A DNA stretch of 5,612 nucleotides from contig DATJMJ010000181.1 of NCBI GenBank assembly GCA_035508795.1, forward strand, positions 1 to 5,612, written 5' to 3'. Position 1 is the stretch's first letter; every line of letters begins with the position of its first letter. The position numbers and the translations under genes were made by a program. Under the pieces are notes generated by a model, which was not told where the DNA came from, ran no database searches, and saw only the letters and a program-made list of their open reading frames with translations. The stretch comes from DATJMJ01 sp035508795 (GTDB taxonomy: Bacteria; Actinomycetota; Acidimicrobiia; Acidimicrobiales; Palsa-688). Positions 1-5,471 of this stretch are shown here, piece by piece.

Positions 1-75
1 GGTGGTCGGAGCCGGCGTCGATCCGGCGACCTCGCACTTTTCAGGCGCGCGCTCTACCAACTGAGCTATCCGACC
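1..75 (-). tRNA. tRNA-Phe (anticodon GAA), 3' CCA cut by window edge
   Basis: Read on the minus strand, the cloverleaf is complete. The acceptor stem GGTCGGA pairs with TCCGACC, the D-arm is GCTCAGTTGGTAGAGC, and the anticodon stem CGCGC/GTGCG closes the loop CTGAAAA, placing GAA at positions 34-36. The T-stem GCCGG pairs with CCGGC, and the discriminator is A, as expected for Phe. The two bases after the discriminator are CC, so a CCA end is probably encoded, with its last A outside the window. The T-loop reads ATCGACG, so position 54 is A where nearly all bacterial tRNAs have T (see findings). It lies one base downstream of tRNA-Asp and is probably co-transcribed with it. Confidence 0.95.
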
Positions 76-76
76 G

Positions 77-151
77 CGGACCTGACGGGATTTGAACCCG
101 CGGCCTCCGGCTTGACAGGCCGGCGTGCACTCCAGGCTGCACCACAGGTCC
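77..151 (-). tRNA. tRNA-Asp (anticodon GTC)
   Basis: On the minus strand the acceptor stem GGACCTG pairs with CAGGTCC and the discriminator is G, the normal Asp identity base. The anticodon stem CCGGC/GCCGG closes the loop CTGTCAA, giving anticodon GTC. The T-arm has the standard GGTTCAAATCC core. No CCA is encoded: after the discriminator comes a single C and then the first base of tRNA-Phe, so the CCA must be added after processing. This is the promoter-proximal member of the pair. The Asp-Phe order is familiar from actinobacterial tRNA clusters. Confidence 0.96.
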
Positions 152-200
152 CAGTTTCTTGGTGTACCGCCTTGTCCTATGGAGCCTGACGGCGCGAGAC

Positions 201-206
201 AGTATA
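201..206 (-). promoter_or_regulatory. Possible -10 element for the tRNA-Asp/tRNA-Phe unit
   Basis: The minus strand reads TATACT here, five of six matches to the sigma-70 -10 consensus, in an otherwise G+C-rich stretch. It sits about 50 bases upstream of the tRNA-Asp 5' end, which would leave a short leader for RNase P to remove. No good -35 is visible 16-18 bases further upstream (CACTCA-like at best), so this rests on the -10 alone. The same A+T patch could also serve the divergent peptidase gene as TATAGA on the plus strand, but no matching -35 was found for that either. Confidence 0.35.
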
Positions 207-270
207 GAGGGTGCTGGCGCGGTGAGTGCGAGCTAGTGTCCCGCGTCGGCAGAAGAGGAGCAGGCAAAGC

Positions 271-3258
271 ATGACACGGCCAACGGGGAGCGCGCGCGTT
301 GGCATTTTGGTGTTCTTGTCCATCGGCTTGATCGGGACGGTCGCACCCGCTATCGCCTGGGGGCCGCTCTCCCGAGCCACCCGGCGGCCAATACCGGCAC
401 CGGCGCCGCTCCGGGCCCTCGGCGCGCTCGGCGCGCATGCCCCCGCCGGCCGGCTGGTCCGCCTTCAAGGCGCGGCCCCGCCATCGCCGTCCCTTTTTGG
501 GGCCGCTGTGCTCGGGCCGGCACCCGCAGGGTCGGCCCAACAGGTCCAGATCTTCTTCAGGCCGAGGGACGCGGCCGGCCTGGACGCTCTGGCGGCGGCG
601 GTCTCTACGCCGGGCGACCCCGCCTACCACCACTTCTTGACGGTCCCCCAGTTCGCCTCCCGCTTCGGTGCCGGCGCAGCGGAGGTGAGCAGTGTCGACG
701 CCTACCTGGCCGGGGAAGGGCTGAAGGTCGGCCCCCTCGCCCGTGACGGCCTTGCACAAACTGTCGAGGGAGCCGCGGGCAAGTTCGAGGCGGCCTTCGG
801 CACCACGTTCGAGCGGGTGCGCACCGCGTCGGGGACCGAGGTCACCGGCACTCTTTCCGCCCCTTCCCTCCCGGGCGCTCTCGCTCCTGACGTCGCCTAC
901 GTCGACGGCCTCGGGCCGTGGGTGCAGGAGACGACCAACCTTGTCCGCTTCCCGGCGACCGGGGAAGCCGCTGCAGACGTGCCGGCTAGTGCCACGAACG
1001 TTCCTGCGACTGCGACCACGACGACGACCACGACCGCCACGACGACCACGACCTCGACAACCGGCTCAACTTCGACGACGGGCACCACGTCGACGTCGAC
1101 GTCGACATCGACATCGACGAGCACGACCGGTGTGGGCGCTACCAGCACGACGACCACGACGAGCCCCACCAGCACCACGAGCACGACCACCCCTCCGGCC
1201 GCTACGTGCGAAGGCCTCGACGATGGCGGCCTTACACCTCAGTTGCTCGAGGAGGCGTACCAGCTGAAGGGTTTTTACCAACTGGGTGACAAGGGGCAGG
1301 GCGAAACCATCGGCCTCATCGAGTACTCGCTCGCCGACAGGGCCGCCATCAACACCTTCGACGCCTGCATAGGGGCGCCCCTCACCGTCTACTACGACCC
1401 GACGGCCCAGCCGCCCACGCAACCTCAATCGGAGGCAGCCGCCGACGTCGAGGTCGTGGCGGCAATAGCGCCCAAAGCGACCGTCCAGCTTTACGAGTCG
1501 AACCAATCGGGGACGGGTCTCGGCCCATGGCAGCTCGCTGTTTCAGGCAGCGCGCCCGGTGGGCTGCCGGACGTCATCTCCTCGTCTTGGACCTCGTGCG
1601 AACCGCTCACCGGTCTCGGCGTCAGCTATTACGAGACTGAGGAGGTCCTTTTCGAGGAGGCGGCGGCACAGGGCCAAACCGTGCTCGTCGCTACGGGTGA
1701 CGACGGCTCCGAAGGCTGCTACAGCCAGTCGTCAAGTTCGCAACTGGCAGTCGACGACCCTGCCTCAGCCCCCTATGTGACCGCGGTAGGCGGGACCGCC
1801 AGCGACACGCCGACGGGACCGCAATACGTCTGGAACAGCCATGGTGCGCTTACGGCTGCGTGCCTCGACACCGGGTGCGCCGGCAACGGCGCCAGCGGAG
1901 GAGGTGCCAGCCAGATCTGGCCGCGGCCGAAGTACCAGCCGGCCAACCTGCCGGTCTCCCCGGCATGTGCCTTTGGGGCACAGGGGTGCAGGGAGATCCC
2001 CGACGTCTCGGCTCTCGCCGGCGACCCCTACTCGCAGTACTGCACGATCTGTGGGAACGGAGGAGGCTGGCTCGGCTTCGGCGGTACGAGCCTTTCGGCA
2101 CCCTCGTGGGGCGCCGTAGTACTGCTGTCGGAAAGCCTCTGCCCGACCAAGATCGGCTTCTTGGGCCCGCTTCTCTACAGCAACCCGAAATCCGTTTCAA
2201 GTCCCGTGGTTTCCGGCGACAATGACCTCCTCGGCTCGAACGGCGGGCTGTACGCTGCGTCGGCTACGGGCGGGTACTCGATGGCCACCGGCGTGGGCTA
2301 CCTCGGCGGCGTCAACCTGGCTTCGGGCGCTCTTTGCGGGGCACGCAGCGCTGCTTTGGCCAGCGGCCCCCCTTACGTCGCCCCGGCCAGCAGTACGTCC
2401 AAGACGGGCGCGTCATCGGGCCTCAGCTCGTCGTTCCCGAGGTCTCCGACGGGCACGCCGGCAAGGGCCTGCACCGCGCCGGTGGACAAGGCGCTGAAGG
2501 GCACGCCCGTAGCGCTGGCCGCATCCGAATGGTTGGGCTGCGCCGGCTACTGGGCCCTCAGCCAGACCGGTGCCGTCACAGCGTTCGGGTCCGCCATCAA
2601 TTTCGGCTCGGCGCCGAAGCTCCTCTCGGCCACGGCGGTGGCCATCACCCCTACCCCGGATTACCAGGGCTACTGGTTGCTCGCATCGAACGGACAGGTC
2701 TTCGCAATGGGCGACGCAGGTTCTTTCGGCAGCCCTTATCATTTGCACCCTTCTTCCCCGATGGTGGGGATGGCCGCGACGCCCGATGGCAATGGCTACT
2801 GGATAGTCGCCGCCAATGGGGTGATATACACCTACGGCGACGCGAAGTTCTACGGCTCGATGGCAGGGCGCCATCTGAACGCCCCCATCGCCGGCATTAC
2901 GGCTGTCCCCGATGGGAAGGGGTACTGGCTTGTGGCATCGGACGGCGGCGTCTTCGGGTTTGGGGCCGCTTTCTACTACGGCTCGGTAACCGCCCTGGCG
3001 TCCAAGATCCCCGACCAGGGGCCGATCATCGGGATAACGACAGGCCCAAAGGCCAACGGGTACAGGCTTGCGTCCTCGAACGGCGACGTCTTTTCGTTCG
3101 GCGCCTCCTTCCTCGGCAGCGAAGGGAGCAAACCGCCGCCGGCACCCCTGACGGCGATCGCGAGAAGCGTTGACGGGGAGGGCTATTACGTGATGGACAG
3201 CGACGGCCAGGTCTATGCCTTTGGGGATGCGCCTTACTTGGGCAACGCGACCAGTTGA
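271..3258 (+). CDS. Secreted S53 (sedolisin/kumamolisin-type) serine peptidase with Thr-rich linker and C-terminal repeat domain
   Basis: Predicted secreted serine-carboxyl endopeptidase, 995 residues; family members are typically acid-active. ATG 271 is chosen over an in-frame GTG at 226 because AGAGGAG lies ten bases upstream and a good signal peptide follows at once (hydrophobic core VGILVFLSIGLIG, likely cleavage after APAIA, about residue 29). Residues ~85-225 are the pro-kumamolisin propeptide (YHHFLT at 119-124). Residues ~246-310 are almost pure Thr/Ser. Residues ~315-692 are the catalytic domain: Glu388 and Asp392 in E-A-A-A-D, oxyanion Asp477 in TGDDG, nucleophile Ser607 in GGTSLSAP. 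A Ser/Pro/Gly-rich spacer leads to six ~42-residue repeats starting near Tyr 760, 801, 843, 885, 931 and 972. Domain assignment comes from motifs; the substrate is unknown. The predicted calcium-site Asp near the catalytic C-terminus is Ser here. No clear promoter was found. It stands alone, convergent with the TauE-like gene. Confidence 0.93.
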   Translation: MTRPTGSARVGILVFLSIGLIGTVAPAIAWGPLSRATRRPIPAPAPLRALGALGAHAPAGRLVRLQGAAPPSPSLFGAAVLGPAPAGSAQQVQIFFRPRDAAGLDALAAAVSTPGDPAYHHFLTVPQFASRFGAGAAEVSSVDAYLAGEGLKVGPLARDGLAQTVEGAAGKFEAAFGTTFERVRTASGTEVTGTLSAPSLPGALAPDVAYVDGLGPWVQETTNLVRFPATGEAAADVPASATNVPATATTTTTTTATTTTTSTTGSTSTTGTTSTSTSTSTSTSTTGVGATSTTTTTSPTSTTSTTTPPAATCEGLDDGGLTPQLLEEAYQLKGFYQLGDKGQGETIGLIEYSLADRAAINTFDACIGAPLTVYYDPTAQPPTQPQSEAAADVEVVAAIAPKATVQLYESNQSGTGLGPWQLAVSGSAPGGLPDVISSSWTSCEPLTGLGVSYYETEEVLFEEAAAQGQTVLVATGDDGSEGCYSQSSSSQLAVDDPASAPYVTAVGGTASDTPTGPQYVWNSHGALTAACLDTGCAGNGASGGGASQIWPRPKYQPANLPVSPACAFGAQGCREIPDVSALAGDPYSQYCTICGNGGGWLGFGGTSLSAPSWGAVVLLSESLCPTKIGFLGPLLYSNPKSVSSPVVSGDNDLLGSNGGLYAASATGGYSMATGVGYLGGVNLASGALCGARSAALASGPPYVAPASSTSKTGASSGLSSSFPRSPTGTPARACTAPVDKALKGTPVALAASEWLGCAGYWALSQTGAVTAFGSAINFGSAPKLLSATAVAITPTPDYQGYWLLASNGQVFAMGDAGSFGSPYHLHPSSPMVGMAATPDGNGYWIVAANGVIYTYGDAKFYGSMAGRHLNAPIAGITAVPDGKGYWLVASDGGVFGFGAAFYYGSVTALASKIPDQGPIIGITTGPKANGYRLASSNGDVFSFGASFLGSEGSKPPPAPLTAIARSVDGEGYYVMDSDGQVYAFGDAPYLGNATS
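1006..1200 (+). repeat. Low-complexity Thr/Ser codon-repeat tract inside the peptidase gene
   Basis: This in-frame tract of ACG, ACC, TCG and AGC codons encodes about 65 residues that are nearly all Thr and Ser, with a few Gly, Ala and Pro. Within it, 1090-1119 is five tandem copies of a hexamer (TCGACG or TCGACA), each encoding Ser-Thr. The repeat period is a multiple of three, so slippage would change linker length without breaking the frame. The tract gives long artificial open frames on other strands and frames (Val- or Arg-rich), which are not genes. The encoded segment joins propeptide to catalytic domain and is likely flexible and perhaps O-glycosylated. Confidence 0.9.
2548..3255 (+). 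repeat. Six protein-level repeats forming the peptidase C-terminal domain
   Basis: Six copies of a roughly 42-residue unit end the peptidase. Their cores are YWALSQTGAVTAFG, YWLLASNGQVFAMG, YWIVAANGVIYTYG, YWLVASDGGVFGFG, YRLASSNGDVFSFG and YYVMDSDGQVYAFG, each followed by a few residues and usually a Gly-Ser. Between units 2 and 5 the linkers contain 'PIxGI/MAxxPDGxGYW'-like text. Spacing between starts is 41, 42, 42, 46 and 41 residues. The short beta-strand-rich pattern and copy number suggest a six-bladed beta-propeller used for cell-surface or substrate binding; the fold is inference. The copies have diverged at DNA level, so this is not a recent tandem duplication. Confidence 0.85.
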
Positions 3259-3284
3259 CAGCTCCGGCCGGCCGAGTGGAGCTG
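3259..3284 (+). terminator. Hairpin immediately after the peptidase stop codon, possible terminator without U-tract
   Basis: CAGCTCC (3259-3265) and GGAGCTG (3278-3284) form a perfect seven-base-pair stem. The 12-base loop itself contains the palindrome GGCCGGCC. It begins at the base after the TGA stop. No T-run follows, so it is not a canonical intrinsic terminator, but U-less hairpins can act as 3' ends in actinobacteria. A second perfect palindrome, CCTCCGGAGG, follows at 3301-3310. Confidence 0.35.
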
Positions 3285-3352
3285 CTGCAGCGAGCTGGCT
3301 CCTCCGGAGGCAAAATTTCCCCGTGCCTGTCCCTGTTCTCTCGCTCGAGCGG

Positions 3353-3444
3353 CCACTCTGGTCGCGCTCGCACACTTTGGTCGCGCTCCGTCACTGTTTT
3401 CAATGACGAAGCGCGCCCGCCCTTCTCGATCGCAACCAGAGTGA
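3353..3444 (-). other. 92-bp quasi-palindrome, predicted long hairpin in minus-strand RNA
   Basis: Two nested inverted repeats share one centre of symmetry. The outer arms are 3353-3370 and 3427-3444. The inner hairpin is 3382-3415 with a four-base loop at 3397-3400. Of the five mismatches in the arms, four (3353/3444, 3363/3434, 3388/3409, 3394/3403) are C opposite A on the plus strand, so the minus-strand RNA has G-U pairs at those places. Minus-strand RNA would therefore form a 15-bp inner stem with an AAAA loop and an 18-position outer stem with one true mismatch, separated by a loosely paired 11-base region. It lies downstream of the TauE-like gene, past that gene's U-tract terminator. 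Role unknown: secondary terminator, small RNA, or remnant of a palindromic element. Confidence 0.6.
3354..3388 (+). repeat. Tandem direct repeat, 19-bp period
   Basis: CACTCTGGTCGCGCTC (3354-3369) recurs as CACTTTGGTCGCGCTC (3373-3388), 15 of 16 bases identical. The first copy is the outer left arm of the quasi-palindrome and the second overlaps the inner left arm, so the right arm at 3427-3443 could pair with either copy. This suggests the structure grew by a local duplication. Confidence 0.7.
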
Positions 3445-3534
3445 GGCAAAATGAAAGCTTTGCGGCAAGTTCGGGAGGAAACGACGTAGTCGGGCGCCCA
3501 ACCGGGCCATCGGCCCATCGGCACGACGCCCTCC

Positions 3535-3559
3535 AAAAAGGCCCACGACCCGCGGGGCC
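3535..3559 (-). terminator. Intrinsic terminator of the TauE-like gene
   Basis: On the minus strand, directly after the TAG stop, GGCCC (3559-3555) pairs with GGGCC (3544-3540) around a ten-base loop, and five T residues follow (3539-3535). A short all-G+C stem followed at once by a T-run is the classic Rho-independent layout, and its position two bases beyond the stop codon supports the call. The stem is only five base pairs, so termination may be partial. Confidence 0.6.
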
Positions 3560-3560
3560 G

Positions 3561-4568
3561 CTAAACCAACAGCACTATGGAAACGGTCGTGCCCACAATT
3601 ATGATCGCCGCGCGCAACACGGGCTGCGGGAGCCGCCTCCCAACCCGGCCACCTATCTGGCCGCCGACGATCGCGCCAAGCGCAAGTAAGCCGGCGGCGC
3701 CCCACGAAACCCGGCCGCTGAAAATGAAGATCACCCCGGCCACAAGATTTGCCAGCAGCGCCAAGACGTTTTTGACGGCGTTGAGCCGCTGCAGGCTGTC
3801 CTCGATAAAGATGGCCAGCACCGAGATGAGCACGACGCCCTGCGCCGCGCCGAAGTAGCCACCGTAGACGCCGGTCAGGAAAACCGCCGTAAGGAGCACC
3901 GCCGTCTGCCTGCGGTCGCCGGTCAGGACGCTCGCGGCGGTCGCTCTCTCCTTGTAGGGACTGGCTTTTTCCGGAGGACCTTCTCCCCTGCCGGCACCGG
4001 CACCAGCTCTCAGTCGCTGACCTGCCTCCGGCGAGGCCGGCACGTCCGGCGGCGCGCCCAGCGTGCCCAGCGTGCCGGGGTCACCCGATATGCCCGGGTC
4101 ACCCGATATGCCCGGGTCACCCGGTGCGCCCTGTGGGCCTGACGCTCCCGGAAACGTTGACGGTTGGGTGTTGCCGCCCCCGCGGCCGAGGCGGCGGCTG
4201 ATGCCCGGTTGGAGTGCCACCAGGAGGCAGGCCACGAGGATGAGGAACGGGATGACCCTGCGGAAAGCCGAGCCCGGGAAGACAAACAAGAGCACCGACC
4301 CGAGGACCGAGCCCATCACCGAAAAGGCGCCCAGCCGGGCACACCGCAGCAACTGCTGCCGGCTCGAGAGCTCCTTGCGGTACGCCTGGACACCCGAGAC
4401 CGAACCCGGCACAAGCCCGACGGTGTTGGAGACGTTCGCGACAAGGGCCGGGTAGCCGAGCGCGAGCAACGTCGGGAAGGTGATCAGCGTCCCGGACCCG
4501 ACAATGGTGTTGATCGTCCCCGCGGCGAGCCCTGCTCCCGCGATTGCCAATGCGGAGAGCGGGCCCAT
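3561..4568 (-). CDS. TauE/SafE-family membrane transport protein with collagen-like central loop
   Basis: Predicted inner-membrane permease of the TauE/SafE (former DUF81) family, 335 residues against a usual 250-270. Members are linked to export or uptake of small sulfonated or organic anions; the substrate here cannot be told. The two half-repeats are visible: residues ~5-121 hold four hydrophobic segments (Gly-rich GAGLAAGTINTIVGSGTLI, then ANVSNTVGLVPGSVSG), and ~222-335 hold four more (GVYGGYFGAAQGVVLISVL, LNAVKNVLALLANLVAGVI, then two Gly/Ala/Ile-rich helices). The extra length is a ~100-residue hydrophilic loop (121-221) containing 11 Gly-X-Y triplets at 141-173. Basic residues in this loop and in the helix 2-3 loop suggest both are cytoplasmic. 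ATG 4568 is the first start after an in-frame TAA four codons upstream; the ribosome site (GGGA) is weak. The TetR-type repressor gene ends 106 bp upstream on the same strand; co-transcription is possible but unproven. Confidence 0.88.
   Translation of the reverse strand: MGPLSALAIAGAGLAAGTINTIVGSGTLITFPTLLALGYPALVANVSNTVGLVPGSVSGVQAYRKELSSRQQLLRCARLGAFSVMGSVLGSVLLFVFPGSAFRRVIPFLILVACLLVALQPGISRRLGRGGGNTQPSTFPGASGPQGAPGDPGISGDPGISGDPGTLGTLGAPPDVPASPEAGQRLRAGAGAGRGEGPPEKASPYKERATAASVLTGDRRQTAVLLTAVFLTGVYGGYFGAAQGVVLISVLAIFIEDSLQRLNAVKNVLALLANLVAGVIFIFSGRVSWGAAGLLALGAIVGGQIGGRVGRRLPQPVLRAAIIIVGTTVSIVLLV
4050..4148 (-). repeat. Collagen-like Gly-X-Y tract with 18-bp tandem repeats in the transporter gene
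   Basis: Eleven consecutive Gly-X-Y triplets (residues 141-173 of the transporter; GDPGIS occurs twice, with a third GDP following) interrupt the TauE fold. At DNA level an 18-bp unit, GGGTCACCCGATATGCCC on the plus strand, is present at 4078-4095 and 4096-4113 with perfect identity and at 4114-4131 with 15 of 18 matches. A 9-bp unit (GCGTGCCCA) repeats beside it. The identical copies point to recent slippage or unequal recombination. Unit lengths are multiples of nine bases, preserving the triplet pattern. Confidence 0.9.
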
Positions 4569-4648
4569 TATCCCGGCTTACAGGGCACCGGAGCCGCAGC
4601 ACAAGCTCGCGCGGGCGCCGGGCTCACCAACCTGCCCCGGGCGCTCGG

Positions 4649-4662
4649 CCCGCACCAGCGGG
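4649..4662 (-). other. Small hairpin between repressor and transporter genes
   Basis: CCCGC (4649-4653) pairs with GCGGG (4658-4662) around a four-base loop, 12 bases past the repressor stop. An alternative overlapping hairpin GCACC/GGTGC (4652-4656 with 4661-4665) competes with it. There is no T-run. It could be a weak attenuator or an RNA-processing site in a repressor-transporter transcript. The rest of the 106-bp gap shows no convincing promoter. Confidence 0.25.
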
Positions 4663-4674
4663 TGCAAGCGCTTT

Positions 4675-5412
4675 TCAGTTACCCGCCCGAGGCGCGATCC
4701 CGTCCATGACAAAATCGACCGCCCGGTTTGCGAAACGATCGTCGAGAGGCAAGTGCCCGTGAAGGAGCCGGTGGTACCCGGCACCGAAGACGAGGTCCAG
4801 CACCAGCTCGGCATCGGTCGAAGGCGGCACTTCACCGCGCTGCACCGCCGCATCGAGGATCGCCCGGTGATGCGCCCGGAGAGGGTTGAAGACCCGTTCT
4901 CTCCAGGCGACAGCCAGCTTCGGGTCACGTTGCGCCTCGGCGATCAGGCCGGCCAGCATCGGACCGGCCCGCGTCTCGTTGACGGCTCGCACCCACGAGC
5001 GGAGCGACGCCTGAAGGTCTCCTCGCAACGTCCCGGTATCCGGGAGGGGTAACTGGCTCTGGAACTCGGTGACAAACGCATCGAGAGCGAGCGCACCCCT
5101 CGAAGGCCAGCGCCTGTAGACAGTGGCCTTTCCGACACCCGCCCGGGCTGCGACCTCCTCCATCGACATCCCGGCGAGGCCACGCTCGGCCAACAGAGCC
5201 GTGGCGACCTCGAGGATGCGCGACCCCGCCTCAGCGCTCCTCGGCCTCCCGGCGCCCCGATGGGCTCCCCCCTCCCCGCCGACCGCGGGACCAGCCTCGG
5301 GACCGGCCTCGGGACTAACCCCGGGCCGAGCCTCGCGACCCTCGGGACCGGTCTCGGGTGGGACCTCGCCCGCCACGCCCGAAGCCGGTGGTGGGCCGTT
5401 CGGAATACTCAC
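4675..5412 (-). CDS. TetR/AcrR-family transcriptional repressor
   Basis: DNA-binding one-component regulator, 245 residues from a GTG start. GTG 5412 is chosen because AGGAGG lies four bases upstream; the frame stays open 20 codons further to a TTG at 5472, but that region holds the operator-like palindrome and the divergent gene's start. Residues ~63-109 form the TetR helix-turn-helix: SRILEVATALLAERG, then MEEVAARAGVGKATVYRRW, preceded by the basic GRPRS motif. Residues ~125-240 form an all-helical ligand-binding and dimer domain like the 'TetR C-terminal ligand-binding' group (LRGDLQASLRSWV, LAGLIAEAQRDP, FGAGYHRLLHGH, DFVMDGIA). Ligand unknown. Residues 1-52 are an unusual Gly/Pro/Glu/Ala-rich tail with short repeats. 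Autoregulation and control of the divergent gene are likely, given the palindrome between their starts. Confidence 0.92.
   Translation of the reverse strand: MSIPNGPPPASGVAGEVPPETGPEGREARPGVSPEAGPEAGPAVGGEGGAHRGAGRPRSAEAGSRILEVATALLAERGLAGMSMEEVAARAGVGKATVYRRWPSRGALALDAFVTEFQSQLPLPDTGTLRGDLQASLRSWVRAVNETRAGPMLAGLIAEAQRDPKLAVAWRERVFNPLRAHHRAILDAAVQRGEVPPSTDAELVLDLVFGAGYHRLLHGHLPLDDRFANRAVDFVMDGIAPRAGN
5286..5360 (-). repeat. Degenerate 12-bp repeats encoding the repressor N-terminal tail
   Basis: On the plus strand the unit CGGGACCGGCCT and close variants recurs near 5286, 5298, 5310 and 5344, with degraded material between. Translated on the minus strand this gives Pro-Glu-Ala-Gly-type text (PETGPEG, PEAGPEAGPA). 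The tract lies entirely before the helix-turn-helix, so copy-number changes would alter only the tail. Confidence 0.6.
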
Positions 5413-5439
5413 TGGTCCTCCTGGGTTGGCAACGTTAGG

Positions 5440-5459
5440 AAAACGAGACGTATCGTATT
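5440..5459. promoter_or_regulatory. Putative TetR operator between divergent genes
   Basis: A 20-bp imperfect palindrome centred between 5449 and 5450, with core ACGA-G-ACGT-A-TCGT and A/T flanks; eight of ten base-pair positions are symmetric. It lies 27 bases from the repressor GTG and 12 bases from the divergent ATG, where TetR operators are usually found. On the plus strand TTGGCA (5426-5431) and TATCGT (5451-5456, spacing 19) could be a promoter for the divergent gene; the palindrome would cover its -10, consistent with repression. The palindrome is seen; binding by the neighbouring repressor is inferred. Confidence 0.65.
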
Positions 5460-5471
5460 GGAGATGGTGCA

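Noticed and set aside
226..270. Upstream GTG start for the peptidase
   Set aside because: It would add 15 charged residues ahead of a good signal peptide and has no ribosome site, whereas ATG 271 has AGAGGAG upstream.
2334..3173. Plus-strand open frame of about 279 codons inside the peptidase gene in another frame
   Set aside because: Arg/Gly/His-rich translation with no motif. The overlapping peptidase frame shows conserved repeats over the same bases.
2413..3375. Long minus-strand open frame (about 320 codons) opposite the peptidase C-terminus
   Set aside because: It is antisense to six clear protein repeats, has no recognisable domain, is Arg/Gly-rich as expected from a high-G+C shadow frame, and runs through the peptidase stop into the non-coding hairpin region.
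3307..3452. Small mobile element bounded by the 10-bp direct repeat GAGGCAAAAT
   Set aside because: The left copy is about 36 bases away from the palindrome end, so the repeats do not flank it as a target duplication would. No transposase or clear terminal inverted repeats at those edges.
3255..3689. Plus-strand open frame covering the convergent intergenic region
   Set aside because: It spans the quasi-palindrome and the minus-strand terminator, then continues antisense to the transporter. No ribosome site or domain, so the region is treated as non-coding.
4078..4131. CRISPR-like short repeats
   Set aside because: The 18-bp copies are directly abutting, with no spacers, and encode in-frame Gly-X-Y triplets. 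They are a coding tandem repeat.
4164..5052. Plus-strand open frames opposite the transporter and repressor genes
   Set aside because: They are shadows of two well-supported minus-strand genes, rich in Arg, Pro and Glu, with no domain recognised.
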